From Sphaerotilus hippei (GTDB lineage Bacteria; Pseudomonadota; Gammaproteobacteria; Burkholderiales; Burkholderiaceae_C): DNA of 64,000 nt. The stretch lies in the NCBI RefSeq assembly GCF_003201595.1, contig NZ_QJJS01000015.1:1-64000 (forward strand), read 5' to 3'. Positions 8,359 to 18,019 of the stretch are shown here, one piece after another (positions within the stretch are counted from its first letter, which is position 1; every line of letters starts with the position of its first letter). The notes under the pieces are model-generated. The model saw only the letters and a list, made by a program, of their open reading frames with translations. It had not been told where the DNA came from and ran no database searches. The position numbers and the translations under genes are program-made.

Positions 8359-8440
8359 AATGACTGCCGCAAGGCAGCTCAGAAAATTGCTGTACCCGAG
8401 TGGTCATGCAACCTTCACTGCCGAACAGGCAGCAGGCTGG
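8359..8440 (+). ncRNA. CreA/CreR-like guide RNA: degenerate repeat, 27-nt spacer, degenerate repeat
   Basis: Two repeat relics lie in the same plus-strand orientation. Relic 1 (8359-8385) keeps the hairpin as CTGCC-GCAA-GGCAG and ends with CTCAGAAA, identical to the array repeat's 5' handle. Relic 2 (8413-8440) keeps TTCACTGCCGAACAGGCAGC, the hairpin that becomes the 3' handle. The parts discarded by Cas6f (start of relic 1, end of relic 2) have drifted. So exactly the portions retained in a mature crRNA are conserved. The 27-nt spacer (8386-8412) is shorter than the array's 32 nt and partly matches the site at 8311. Known relatives are the CreA antitoxin guides and CreR Cas-regulating guides of other CRISPR types, which direct Cascade to a promoter without cleavage. 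Transcription and processing are inferred. Confidence 0.82.
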
Positions 8441-8456
8441 CTCAGCCGGCCTCTTC

Positions 8457-11400
8457 TCATCGTTTTTTGGTGAAGCCCAGCACCGGGTGCGATCGCCAGC
8501 CCTGGGCGTTTTCGGGCAGGCTCAAGGTGGCGAAGCGTTGCGCGCACTGCGCGGCGCTGATGTCGCGCGCTTCGGCCAGATCGAGGATGGCTTGCTCGTA
8601 GCTGGCCGCAAACCAGGGGGAGATGCCGCAGCCTTGCACCTGCTCGTCCGGGATGCGCTCGTGCTTGGCGCGCTCCACCGGTTGGTAAAGGGCCTGACCC
8701 CGTTCGGCATCCAGCACCTGGGTCAGCTCGATCTCGCCCGTGTCCTCGTTGGGGCGCAGGCACAGGTCCACACCGGGCTTGGGGTCGTATCGAAATGGCG
8801 AGTGCTGCGGCAGCATGGCGGTGAGCAGCGCGTCGGCCGCCGGCTCGTGCCACCAGGAGGCGGCGTTGGTGGGGATGGCCATCGCCAGGGCGGTCGCTCC
8901 GCCGGCCCGCATCTGGCGCGGCGTCAGCACCACCGGCTTGGCCACGATGGGCAGCATGGTGTGCGCGAGGCGGGCGTGCTCCAGATCCGCCAGCCGCCGG
9001 GTGGGTGCAAGGTGCTCCGGTCCCGCGCAGACGATGCGCGGCCGGGCGTCGATCACGTCGCACTCTTCTGGTCGCAGCAAGGCGCTGAGCTGGTGGGTCT
9101 GCAGCTTGAAAGGTGGCTCGTCCAACTCGAAGCCGGGGCGCAGGAAGGCTGCGCGATCCGGTTGCTGGCCGTGTCTCAGGTTGGTGTCGAACACCACGAG
9201 GTTGGGTGTGGTGCAGACGTCATGCCGGTGCCGCCGCACTCGCCCTGCCAGCTGGATCAGCGAGCGCATTGACGAGGGTTCGACCACGGACCAGTCGTAG
9301 TCATGGTCCCGACCGACTTCGGTCACCGGTGAGCCCAGCACGATGAAGAGTTGATCCCGGGCTTCCGGATGGGCTTCCAGCTTGGTCCGGATCTCCGGCA
9401 ACGCGAACACGGCATCGGGCTGATGGCGTTTGAGCGTGGTGTCGAGTCGGTGCTCGATGGCCGAGCGGATCAGCAGGGGAAATTGCGAGTGGTAGACGCA
9501 CAGGTGGATCTGCACGCCTGCGGGCGCGCCCTGCTTGAACAGGGCCAGCGCCACCTGCACCAGCGGCTCGATGTTGGCCATGCGCACCAGGCCGAAGCTG
9601 ACGCGCCGCCCGGGTCGCTCGGGGTCCTGCTGGTGATGCTGCTGGTGCAGGGCCTGTGCGTGTTGCAGCACTAGACGGGCGAATTCGACCGGGCGCTGCG
9701 TCTCGCTCAGGCCGGTCAGCGGCAGCGGCACCAGCTGGCAGCGCCGGCGTACCGGTGCGCTGGCCAGCCGGGCGTGGCGTTCGCGGGCGAAACGAAGGTG
9801 TGCGGTCTCGAACGCCTCCGGCGTCGCGCAGGTGCTGTGCGCTTGTCGTTCTTCGTCCAGCCACAGGGCGAGCACTTCAGGTGGGGCGTCGCCTCCGGGG
9901 TGCTGGCCACGGTGGCGCTGGAACTGGTTCCGCCCGGCCCGATACGCCATGAACAGGCCTTGCACCAGTGCGGGTGGCAGGGTGGCTGAGGACAGCAGCA
10001 CCCTGCTGCCCAACAGGCCGGCCCAGTGAATCAGGCGGGTGAGGGCCGGCAGGTCGGCGATGTCGAAGTCGTCGGGTTCATCCAGCACCAGATCGCCGCT
10101 GAGCAGGCGCAGCATGGGCGCGATCTGTCGGCCGCCGCGCTGGCTTTCGGTGGCGGGTGTGAGGTGATCGATGGTACAGACCAGCAGCGGTGCCACCAGC
10201 AGGGCCTTGACCCTGGGGTCGTGCAGCGCGAGGGCCAGCAAGGGGTTGGTTTCAGCCCGACCGGAGTCACCGTCGAAGTCCACGGTGGCGTCTTCGTCCA
10301 GCAGGGCCTGGGCTGACGCCGAGCCCGAGCCTTCCGCCAGCGCTTCGTGATGCTCGAACAGCGCCTTGCTGGCGCTGCCGCCCACCTGAATGGCGAGTTG
10401 ATCAGCGTCGAGCTGCAGCCGGTCACGGAACGCGTGACCGGTCTGCAGCGTCAGGGTGCGCAGGCCCATCGCGAATGCACAGCGAAAGCCCCGTTCCGGG
10501 TCCGCGAGGGCGTTCATCACGCGGGCGTTGCCCAGGGTCTTGCCGCATCCGGTGCTGGCCATGTTGACGATGAAGGCGCCATGCTCGGCGGCCTGGTCAC
10601 GCAGGCGAGTCGCCAGTTCGGCCGCCTTGTCCTGCCACCGGAAACGCTCGTCGCGGCTGCGCTGGTGCAGCGGCTTGTGGCGGTGCAGCGCCGGCAGGTC
10701 GGCCGCGAAGCGAGGCAGGGCGTGGGTGATGACGCGGCTGTCGCGAGCCACACCGATCAGGTGTTCGTCCAGGGTCTGGTTGGCGACGGTTCTGCCGCTG
10801 TCCTTGCGGGTGTTCGCGAGCAGCGGGTAGCCGTCGGGCACGCGGATCCGGCCGCTGTCGCGCCCGGTGCGCGTGAGGCTGGAGTAGTGGTGATCAGCCA
10901 GCATCAGGGCCAGGCGCGAGAGGTGCATCACGTAGGGCTGCTGCAGCCACGAGTAGCCTGCATCCCTGTCCGGATGGGCCAGCAGGCGCTGCAGCCGGGT
11001 GGCCAGGCGCCTGGACTGGGACTGCCAGTGGGCGGTCGTCACCGGCAGGCCCTGCGGGAAGTCCCAGTAAGGCAGCACTTCACGGCGGGCCGCTGGCGTG
11101 AGGACCTCGTTCCAGCCGGCGTCCACCTTCAACAGCGCGGCTTCGAGGCTGGCGGCGCTGAAGCCGCCCGCCTTGGCGCCCAGCCAGTCTTGAGTGCCGT
11201 CCGTCCTGTAGGCGGGCAACACCGGTAGCCGATGGTGCGTGACGATCAGCCAGGCGATGGCTTGTGCCAGCGGGGCATGGGCCAGGGCACGGAAGGGGGG
11301 CGTGACGGTGGTGTCCAGACCGTCACGTTGCAGTCGGCCGCTGCGCCAATCCGTCCAGGTGGCCAGATCCGCCTCGGTCGGATCGGCGAGGCGGGCCAGC

Positions 11401-11903
11401 CAGGTCGAATCGTTGCTGTCACCCACGAAGGCCTGGAACAGGCGCAGCGACACCCATTCATGCCGATAGCGGTTGCGTTCCTTTAGTCGTCCCGCCAACC
11501 GGGCCTGAAAGGCGGCGCAGGCCTTGCCCAGGTCATGCATCAGAGACGCCATTGCGGCCAGCAGGTGGATGTCTTCACCGCTGTGCCAGTCGTTTTCATC
11601 CTCGGCTCGCAGGATATCGCGCTCCGTGCTGTTGGTCGGCACCGCCCCCATCGGGTTGAAGCGGCTGCGATCCCCCACCACCCACAGCAGTTCGGAGTGG
11701 TCGAGCCCACGGATCCAGTGGCAGGCCACGGCCGTGTTCTTGCGTGCGGTCTGACGCAGCAGTCGGCGCAGCGTGTCCAGGCCGTCGCGGGTGATCGGGG
11801 TCTGCCAGGTCCGGTCGCCACGCCGCTCGGCGAACTGGTCGAGGAGGCGGCGGGTTTCGGTCAGGGCCCGCTTGTCGCACTGGGAGATGATCAGCACGTT
11901 CAT
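8457..11903 (-). CDS. cas3: Cas2-3 fusion helicase-nuclease of type I-F
   Basis: This 1148-residue protein has the I-F architecture. A Cas2-like domain occupies about residues 1-90 (MNVLIISQCDKRALTETRRL). An HD nuclease domain follows with His-Asp at 123-124 in LMHDLGKACAAFQ. An SF2 helicase follows with Walker A in ASTGCGKTLGN (about residue 450), a DEPD box in LVLDEPDDFD (about 606), and a later motif with QLAGRVRRHR. It unwinds and degrades targets marked by the Csy complex and, with Cas1, integrates spacers. Its start overlaps the cas1 stop by 4 bp. Its stop at 8457 is 17 bp from the end of the mini-CRISPR on the opposite strand. No lesions were seen in the motifs examined. Confidence 0.97.
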   Translation of the reverse strand: MNVLIISQCDKRALTETRRLLDQFAERRGDRTWQTPITRDGLDTLRRLLRQTARKNTAVACHWIRGLDHSELLWVVGDRSRFNPMGAVPTNSTERDILRAEDENDWHSGEDIHLLAAMASLMHDLGKACAAFQARLAGRLKERNRYRHEWVSLRLFQAFVGDSNDSTWLARLADPTEADLATWTDWRSGRLQRDGLDTTVTPPFRALAHAPLAQAIAWLIVTHHRLPVLPAYRTDGTQDWLGAKAGGFSAASLEAALLKVDAGWNEVLTPAARREVLPYWDFPQGLPVTTAHWQSQSRRLATRLQRLLAHPDRDAGYSWLQQPYVMHLSRLALMLADHHYSSLTRTGRDSGRIRVPDGYPLLANTRKDSGRTVANQTLDEHLIGVARDSRVITHALPRFAADLPALHRHKPLHQRSRDERFRWQDKAAELATRLRDQAAEHGAFIVNMASTGCGKTLGNARVMNALADPERGFRCAFAMGLRTLTLQTGHAFRDRLQLDADQLAIQVGGSASKALFEHHEALAEGSGSASAQALLDEDATVDFDGDSGRAETNPLLALALHDPRVKALLVAPLLVCTIDHLTPATESQRGGRQIAPMLRLLSGDLVLDEPDDFDIADLPALTRLIHWAGLLGSRVLLSSATLPPALVQGLFMAYRAGRNQFQRHRGQHPGGDAPPEVLALWLDEERQAHSTCATPEAFETAHLRFARERHARLASAPVRRRCQLVPLPLTGLSETQRPVEFARLVLQHAQALHQQHHQQDPERPGRRVSFGLVRMANIEPLVQVALALFKQGAPAGVQIHLCVYHSQFPLLIRSAIEHRLDTTLKRHQPDAVFALPEIRTKLEAHPEARDQLFIVLGSPVTEVGRDHDYDWSVVEPSSMRSLIQLAGRVRRHRHDVCTTPNLVVFDTNLRHGQQPDRAAFLRPGFELDEPPFKLQTHQLSALLRPEECDVIDARPRIVCAGPEHLAPTRRLADLEHARLAHTMLPIVAKPVVLTPRQMRAGGATALAMAIPTNAASWWHEPAADALLTAMLPQHSPFRYDPKPGVDLCLRPNEDTGEIELTQVLDAERGQALYQPVERAKHERIPDEQVQGCGISPWFAASYEQAILDLAEARDISAAQCAQRFATLSLPENAQGWRSHPVLGFTKKR

Positions 11904-12925
11904 GCGTCGCCTCCGGGCAGAGGAGGCCGTTGCGCCCGCTGGCCCATGCGGACGGCCACCTCCTTGACGGCATCGATCATGAAGTCGAGGGCTTCGCTGC
12001 GGGTCAGGTTCTCGATGCAGGCCTGGCGGAATTCCTGCTCGGTGTCTCCACGGGCGGCGCTGATGAAGGCCTGGGGCAGGATCACCGCGTCCTTGACCAG
12101 GTCGGCCACGTCGAACACCAGACCGCCACGGCGGGTCTTGCCGTGCAGCACCGCCAGGCCGTGAGGGATGCCGAGCACCCAGGTGGCGGTGGCGCCCAGG
12201 CCGTAGGCCAGGTAGTTACCGTGGTCCAGGAACTGGTTGGCCGCATCCACGCTCTGGCCGCGCTGGCTGCGCGTGAAATCGCCGTATTTCGTGGCGTGGC
12301 AAGCCAGCTTGTAGAGCTGCTTGGTCAGGCGGGCCTCTTCCGTCAGCAGCACCATGTGATCGGACGCTGCGTCCATGGCCGGGGCCGTCTGGGCCAGCGC
12401 CGCTTCCAGCGCCTGCAGGTCGGGCTCGTAGCCGGCGGCCTTGAGCCGGCGATCACCGCTCCACTGGGTACGCAGGCGCTGCAGCCGGAGCCGCTGGAAG
12501 GTCTTGGCGGCCTCGAGCCTCAGGGCGTCGTCGAACCAGAAGCGGACCCAGTGCTGCAGGTACTCCGTCGGCCGGTATTCGCTCTGTGGTGACAGCCAGG
12601 CGATGTCGAGGTCGAGCTCGGTTCCGGCAAACAGTGGGGTGCCCCCGCCGCCGCAGAAGCCGACCAGGACCCCGGCCTTGGCCAGTTCGCGCATCGCGGC
12701 CTGGGTCAGCGAGGTGCCGGTCCCGAGCAGCACGCAGGTGGTGTTGGCGATCGGGATGTTCCAGTACAGCGACTGCTTGCCCTGCTCGGTGACGTACTCC
12801 ACCCGTCCGCCGTTCACCAGCACGCGGCAGTGTTCGAGGTAATAGAGGTTGGCCCGCTTCGAATGCAGGATCGTCTTCAGATCGGACGGCGTGACCTCGC
12901 CGGTCCGCGGCCTGCTCGGCTTCAT
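11900..12925 (-). CDS. cas1: Cas1 integrase of type I-F
   Basis: This 341-residue protein starts MKPSRPRTGEVTPSDLKTILHSKRANLYYLE, the usual I-F Cas1 opening (shown in part: DLKTILHSKRANLYYLEHC). The integrase core is visible in LTEEARLTKQLYKLACHATKYGDFTR and NQFLDHGNYLAYGLGATATWVLG, followed by HGLAVLHGKTRRGGLVFDVADLVKD with the conserved acidic residues. It integrates spacers at the leader-repeat junction with the Cas2 part of Cas2-3. I use ATG 12925, not the longer ORF. It is the first gene of the cas1-cas3 unit. Since the IS has moved the leader away from the array, its normal target site is probably gone even though the gene looks intact. Confidence 0.97.
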   Translation of the reverse strand: MKPSRPRTGEVTPSDLKTILHSKRANLYYLEHCRVLVNGGRVEYVTEQGKQSLYWNIPIANTTCVLLGTGTSLTQAAMRELAKAGVLVGFCGGGGTPLFAGTELDLDIAWLSPQSEYRPTEYLQHWVRFWFDDALRLEAAKTFQRLRLQRLRTQWSGDRRLKAAGYEPDLQALEAALAQTAPAMDAASDHMVLLTEEARLTKQLYKLACHATKYGDFTRSQRGQSVDAANQFLDHGNYLAYGLGATATWVLGIPHGLAVLHGKTRRGGLVFDVADLVKDAVILPQAFISAARGDTEQEFRQACIENLTRSEALDFMIDAVKEVAVRMGQRAQRPPLPGGDA

Positions 12926-12989
12926 CCTGGCTCCCTGTGTCCCGATGTGCACAAGGTAGCGGCCATGAGGCTCACCAGGCGACCCAGCC

Positions 12990-13009
12990 CACCCCCTCCT
13001 ATGGGGGTG
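12990..13009. terminator. Hairpin between ugpQ-like gene and cas1
   Basis: CACCCCC and GGGGGTG pair perfectly across a 6-base loop in the 139-bp gap between the phosphodiesterase stop and cas1. Both genes run leftwards, so this could stop transcription before cas1. There is no clear U-run, so an intrinsic terminator is not proven. Confidence 0.35.
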
Positions 13010-13064
13010 TCGCCGTGTCACAAGTCACGCCGGTCCGCCGCGTCGAGCGGACCCCTGCACCAGA

Positions 13065-13877
13065 TCAATCCGGCACGAACCTCGCCACCTCGTCGGTGAT
13101 GAGGCCGTCGAGGCCCCAGCCGAGCAGGCGCTCGGCGGCGTCGGGGTCGTTGACGGTGTAGGCGAGCACGCGCAGGCCGGCGTGGTGCAGGCGCTGCAGC
13201 AGGGCGGGGTCGATCAGCGAGTGCTCGAGGATGACGGCGGTGCAGTCGAGCAGCTCGGCGACGTCGAAGCAGTCGGGGGTGAGCTGGTCGAGCAGCAGCG
13301 CGCGCGGCAGCTGGGGGGCGGTCTCGCGGGCCGCGGCCAGCGCCTTGGCGTTGAAGGAGCTGAGCAGCGGCCAGGGGGCCTGGCCGGCGTCGACCAGCGG
13401 CTGCCAGAGGGCCTCGGTCTCGGCGGCGACGACCTCGCCGGTGCGGGTTTCGTCACCCGGGGTGGGCTTGAGCTCGATGTTGAGCACGCCGCCGTTGCGC
13501 TGGCAGAAGGCGGTGACGGCCTCGAGGCTGGCGGGGGGCTCGCCGGCGTGGCCACGGCTGTGCCAGCCGCCGGCGTCGAGCAGCGAGATCTCGCTCCAGA
13601 CCAGGGTGCTGGCGCCGCTGTCCTGGCCGGCGGTGCGCAGCAGCGTGTCGTCGTGCATCAGGTAGGGGATGCCGTCGGCGCTGAGCTTGACGTCGCACTC
13701 GAAGGCGCGGAAGCCGTGGCTGGCGCCGACCCGGAACGCGGCCAGCGTGTTCTCCGGCGCGATCGTGCCGGCACCGCGGTGCGCGATCCAGCGCGGGAAG
13801 GGCCAGACCGGGCTGGCTGCCAGGGGCGCGGACGGCGGCAGGCCGTCGTCGGGCAGGGTGGCGATGGACGCGGTCAT
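13065..13877 (-). CDS. ugpQ: Glycerophosphodiester phosphodiesterase
   Basis: This 270-residue protein carries the GDPD signature: WIAHRGAGTIAPENTLAAF near residue 30 and FECDVKLSADGIPYLMHDD near 60, with the metal-binding Glu/Asp and catalytic His residues; LNIELKP follows in the middle. It hydrolyses glycerophosphodiesters to glycerol 3-phosphate and an alcohol. There is no signal peptide, so a cytoplasmic UgpQ-like enzyme is most likely. The start at 13877 follows GAGGAG. No ugp transporter genes are in the window, so the symbol reflects family only. It is the first chromosomal gene beyond the CRISPR locus on this side. Confidence 0.9.
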   Translation of the reverse strand: MTASIATLPDDGLPPSAPLAASPVWPFPRWIAHRGAGTIAPENTLAAFRVGASHGFRAFECDVKLSADGIPYLMHDDTLLRTAGQDSGASTLVWSEISLLDAGGWHSRGHAGEPPASLEAVTAFCQRNGGVLNIELKPTPGDETRTGEVVAAETEALWQPLVDAGQAPWPLLSSFNAKALAAARETAPQLPRALLLDQLTPDCFDVAELLDCTAVILEHSLIDPALLQRLHHAGLRVLAYTVNDPDAAERLLGWGLDGLITDEVARFVPD

Positions 13878-14088
13878 GGAACTCCTCGCGGGTGGTGGGG
13901 GACAGGGCTGATGATGCACCTTCGGCCGGTGTCCGTGATGCCTTGCATCAAGGCCGGCCCGACAGACTGCCGCAGGAGCATGACGCCCCGTCGTGCCCGG
14001 GGCCGCGTGTGTCCGGGAAAGCACTTGCGCCCGGCGGGCCGGGGTCCCTGCGGTAGGATTCGCGGTTCTGCGCGCAGGCCAAGACACC

Positions 14089-17000
14089 ATGAATGCACCG
14101 CTGCCTTTGAACCCCATCACCCCCGGTCTCGTGGGTGATCACCTTGCCGAGCTCGACGCGGCACCACCGTCTCGCCTGCGCGAAATCCCCTACAACTACA
14201 CCTCGCTGTCGGACCGGGAGATCGTCATCCGGCTGCTGGGCGCACGGGCGTGGGAGCTGCTCGACCTGCTGCGCGGCGAGCGCCGCACCGGCCGCTCGGC
14301 CCGCATGCTCTACGAGGTGCTGGGCGACATCTGGGTGGTCCAGCGCAATCCTTACCTCGAGGACGACCTGATCGACAACCCGAAGCGCCGCGGTCAGCTG
14401 ATCGAGGCGCTGCAGCACCGCCTGGCCGAGGTCGAGAAGCGCCGCGAGCCGCAGGTCGATCCGCAGCGTGACGCGCTGGTGGCCGAGCTGCTGGTGCAGG
14501 CGCAGGCGGCCGTGAAGCGCTTCGGCGAGCGCTTCCGCGTGGTCCACGACCTGCGCCAGCGCACGAAGAAGGTGCTGGGCCGCCACACGCAGAAGGACAA
14601 CATCAAGTTCGACGGCCTGAGCCGGGTCGCGCACGTGACCGACGCGACCGACTGGCGCGTCGAGTACCCCTTCGTCGTGCTGACGCCCGACACCGAGGCC
14701 GAGATGGCCGCGCTGGTGGCCGGCTGCGTCGAGCTGGGCCTGACCATCATCCCGCGCGGGGGTGGCACGGGCTACACCGGCGGTGCGGTGCCGCTGACCT
14801 GGAAGAGCGCGGTCATCAACACCGAGAAGCTCGAGCAGATGACCGAGGTCGAGCTGATCGACCTGCCGGGCGTGGACCGTCCGGTGGCGACGATCTGGAC
14901 CGGCGCGGGGGTGGTGACGCAGCGCGTGTCCGATGCGGCCGAGCGTGGCGGCTACGTCTTCGCGGTCGATCCGACCTCGGCCGAGGCGAGCTGCGTCGGC
15001 GGCAACGTCGCGATGAACGCGGGCGGCAAGAAGGCCGTGCTGTGGGGCACGGCGCTGGACAACCTGGCGAGCTGGAAGATGGTGACGCCCGAGGCCAAGT
15101 GGCTCGAGGTGATCCGCCTGAACCACAACCTGGGCAAGATCCATGACGTCGAGACCGCCAGCTTCGAGCTGAACTACTACGACGCCACCGGCCGCACGCT
15201 CGAGCGCACCGAGCGCCTGGACATCCCGGGGCGCACCTTCCGCAAGGAAGGGCTGGGCAAGGACGTCACCGACAAGTTCCTGGCCGGCCTGCCGGGCATC
15301 CAGAAGGAAGGCTGCGACGGCCTGATCACCAGCGCGCGCTGGGTCGTGCACAAGATGCCGGCGCATGTGCGCACGGTCTGCCTGGAGTTCTTCGGCAACC
15401 CGATCCAGTGCGTGCCCTCGATCGTCGAGATCAAGAACTTCATGTTCGACGAGATGAAGCGCCCGGGCGGCGCCATCCTCGCCGGCCTGGAGCACCTGGA
15501 CGACCGCTACCTGAAGGCGGTGGGCTACGCCACCAAGAGCAAGCGCGGCGGCTTCCCGAAGATGGTGCTGATCGGCGACATCGTCGGTGACGATGCCGAC
15601 GCGGTGGCCCGTGCCACCTCCGAGGTGATCCGCCTGGCCAACGGCCGCTCGGGCGAAGGCTTCGTGGCGGTCTCGGCCGACGCGCGCAAGAAGTTCTGGC
15701 TCGACCGCAAGCGCACCGCCGCGATCAGCAAGCACACCAACGCGTTCAAGGTGAACGAGGACGTGGTGATCCCGCTCGAGCGCATGGGCGAGTACACGCT
15801 GGGCATCGAGCGCATCAACATCGAGCTGAGCCTGCGCAACAAGATCGCGCTGGCCGACCGGCTCGAGGCGCTGTTCACCGCCGGCAGCCTGCCGCTGGGC
15901 AAGACCGACGACGCCAACGACATCCCCAGCGCCGAGCTGCTCGAGGACCGCGTGCAGCAGGCGCTGGCGCTGGTGCGCGACGTGCGCACGCAGTGGCAGG
16001 ACTGGATGCAGCACCTCGACGTGGTGCAGCCCGCCGAGACCCGCTCGTTCTTCGACCAGCTGCAGGACCACAGCCTGCGGGCCTCGTGGAAGACGCAGAT
16101 CCTGCGGCCGCTGCAGATGCTGTTCACCGGCGGCTCCTTCGCCCCGGTGATCGACGAGTGCAAGCGCCTGCACAAGGAGGTGCTGCGCGGGCGCGTCTGG
16201 GTGGCGCTGCACATGCATGCCGGCGACGGCAACGTGCACACCAACATCCCGGTCAACTCCGACAACTACGAGATGCTGCAGACCGCCCACGAGGCGGTGG
16301 CACGCATCATGGTGCTGGCGCGCAGCCTGGACGGCGTGATCTCGGGCGAGCACGGCATCGGCATCACCAAGCTCGAGTTCCTGACCGACGACGAGCTGAA
16401 GAACTTCGCCACCTACAAGGCGCGCGTCGACCCCGAGGGCCGCTTCAACAAGGGCAAGCTGCTGCGCGCCCGCGACCGGGTCACCGACCTGGGCGACGAC
16501 ACCCGCTCGGCCGACCTGAGCGAGGCCTACACGCCCAGCTTCGGCCTGATGACGCACGAGTCGCTGATCATGCAGCAGAGCGACATCGGCGACATCGCCG
16601 CGTCGATCAAGGACTGCCTGCGCTGCGGCAAGTGCAAGCCGGTGTGCGCCACGCACGTGCCGCGCGCCAACCTGCTCTATTCGCCGCGCAACAAGATCCT
16701 GGGCACCTCGCTGCTGATCGAGGCCTTCCTCTACGAGGAGCAGACGCGGCGTGGCATCAGCATCAAGCACTGGGAGGAGTTCGAGGACGTGGCCGACCAC
16801 TGCACGGTCTGCCACAAGTGCCTGAGCCCGTGCCCGGTGAAGATCGACTTCGGCGACGTGTCGATGAACATGCGCAACCTGCTGCGCAAGATGGGCAAGA
16901 AGAGCTTCCGCCCGGCCGGTGCGGCGGCGATGTTCATGCTCAACGCCAGCAACCCCGAGACCATCAAGCTGGCCCGCTCGGCGATGGTCAACGTGGGCAT

Positions 17001-18018
17001 CAAGGCCCAGCGGGTCGCGCACGACGTCTTCCAGTCGCTGACGAAGAAGCAGACCGGCGCGCCGCCGGCGACGGTGGGCGCCGCTCCGATCAAGGAGCAG
17101 GTCATCCACTTCATCAACAAGAAGCTGCCGGGCGGCCTGCCCAAGAAGACCGCCCGCGCGCTGCTGGACATCGAGGACAAGGACTACGTCCCGATCATCC
17201 GCGACCCGAAGGTGACCACGGCCGAGACCGAGGCGGTGTTCTACTTCCCCGGCTGCGGCTCGGAGCGGCTGTTCTCGCAGGTCGGCCTGGCCACGCAGGC
17301 CATGCTCTGGCATGCCGGCGTGCAGACGGTGCTGCCCCCGGGTTACCTGTGCTGCGGTTATCCGCAGCGTGGCTCGGGCCAGTTCGACAAGGCCGAGAAG
17401 ATGATCACCGACAACCGGGTGCTGTTCCACCGGGTGGCCAACACGCTGAACTACCTCGACATCAAGACGGTGGTGGTCAGCTGCGGCACCTGCTACGACC
17501 AGCTGCAGGGTTACCAGTTCGACAAGATCTTCCCGGGCTGCCGCATCATCGACATCCACGAGTACCTGCTGGAGAAGGGCATCACGCTGTCCGGCCAGGG
17601 TGGTTTCCTCTACCACGACCCCTGCCACACGCCGATGAAGCTGCAGGACCCGATGAAGACGGTCAAGGCGCTGCTGGGCGAGGGCGTGGTCAAGAGCGAT
17701 CGCTGCTGCGGCGAGGCCGGCACGCTGGCGCTGAACCGCCCGGACATCTCGACCCAGATCCGCTTCCGCAAGGAAGAGGAGATCCGCAAGGGCGAGGCCC
17801 AGCTGCGCGCGGCCGGCCACCAGGGCGACATGAAGATCCTGACCTCCTGCCCGGCCTGCCTGCAGGGCCTGAGCCGCTACGGCGACGACCTGCAGAACGG
17901 CCTGCTCGAGGCCGACTACATCGTCGTCGAGATGGCCCGCCAGATCCTGGGCGAGAACTGGATGCCCGAGTACGTGCAGCGTGCCAACGCCGGCGGCATC
18001 GAGCGGGTGCTGGTCTGA
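14089..18018 (+). CDS. Large FAD-linked oxidase with two Fe-S clusters and CCG domains (DUF3683 type)
   Basis: This 1309-residue protein fuses several parts. The N-terminal ~170 residues match the DUF3683 region. An FAD-binding (GlcD/D-lactate dehydrogenase type) domain follows with [17 protein letters not shown] near 230, then the FAD-oxidase C-terminal region with [12 protein letters not shown] and [13 protein letters not shown] ferredoxin-like segment follows with [11 protein letters not shown] (about 844) and [12 protein letters not shown] (about 905). Two CCG domains end it, with [10 protein letters not shown] (about 1088) and [10 protein letters not shown] (about 1206). This order is like glycolate or D-lactate oxidase GlcDEF compressed into one chain; the substrate cannot be read from sequence. 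It probably passes electrons to the quinone pool at the inner membrane. Upstream TAGGAT (14054) is a possible -10. Confidence 0.92.
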   Translation: MNAPLPLNPITPGLVGDHLAELDAAPPSRLREIPYNYTSLSDREIVIRLLGARAWELLDLLRGERRTGRSARMLYEVLGDIWVVQRNPYLEDDLIDNPKRRGQLIEALQHRLAEVEKRREPQVDPQRDALVAELLVQAQAAVKRFGERFRVVHDLRQRTKKVLGRHTQKDNIKFDGLSRVAHVTDATDWRVEYPFVVLTPDTEAEMAALVAGCVELGLTIIPRGGGTGYTGGAVPLTWKSAVINTEKLEQMTEVELIDLPGVDRPVATIWTGAGVVTQRVSDAAERGGYVFAVDPTSAEASCVGGNVAMNAGGKKAVLWGTALDNLASWKMVTPEAKWLEVIRLNHNLGKIHDVETASFELNYYDATGRTLERTERLDIPGRTFRKEGLGKDVTDKFLAGLPGIQKEGCDGLITSARWVVHKMPAHVRTVCLEFFGNPIQCVPSIVEIKNFMFDEMKRPGGAILAGLEHLDDRYLKAVGYATKSKRGGFPKMVLIGDIVGDDADAVARATSEVIRLANGRSGEGFVAVSADARKKFWLDRKRTAAISKHTNAFKVNEDVVIPLERMGEYTLGIERINIELSLRNKIALADRLEALFTAGSLPLGKTDDANDIPSAELLEDRVQQALALVRDVRTQWQDWMQHLDVVQPAETRSFFDQLQDHSLRASWKTQILRPLQMLFTGGSFAPVIDECKRLHKEVLRGRVWVALHMHAGDGNVHTNIPVNSDNYEMLQTAHEAVARIMVLARSLDGVISGEHGIGITKLEFLTDDELKNFATYKARVDPEGRFNKGKLLRARDRVTDLGDDTRSADLSEAYTPSFGLMTHESLIMQQSDIGDIAASIKDCLRCGKCKPVCATHVPRANLLYSPRNKILGTSLLIEAFLYEEQTRRGISIKHWEEFEDVADHCTVCHKCLSPCPVKIDFGDVSMNMRNLLRKMGKKSFRPAGAAAMFMLNASNPETIKLARSAMVNVGIKAQRVAHDVFQSLTKKQTGAPPATVGAAPIKEQVIHFINKKLPGGLPKKTARALLDIEDKDYVPIIRDPKVTTAETEAVFYFPGCGSERLFSQVGLATQAMLWHAGVQTVLPPGYLCCGYPQRGSGQFDKAEKMITDNRVLFHRVANTLNYLDIKTVVVSCGTCYDQLQGYQFDKIFPGCRIIDIHEYLLEKGITLSGQGGFLYHDPCHTPMKLQDPMKTVKALLGEGVVKSDRCCGEAGTLALNRPDISTQIRFRKEEEIRKGEAQLRAAGHQGDMKILTSCPACLQGLSRYGDDLQNGLLEADYIVVEMARQILGENWMPEYVQRANAGGIERVLV

Positions 18019-18019
18019 C

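Noticed and set aside
8325-8363. A 12-codon frame starting ATG GAA TTT in the cas3-cas8f gap
   Set aside because: No Shine-Dalgarno sequence precedes it and its ATG lies upstream of the predicted transcript start near 8338; the shorter frame at 8352 is the better candidate.
8260-8601. A 113-codon plus-strand frame running through the mini-CRISPR into cas3 antisense
   Set aside because: It has no family similarity, and the conserved elements in it are repeat relics and a target site, not codons.
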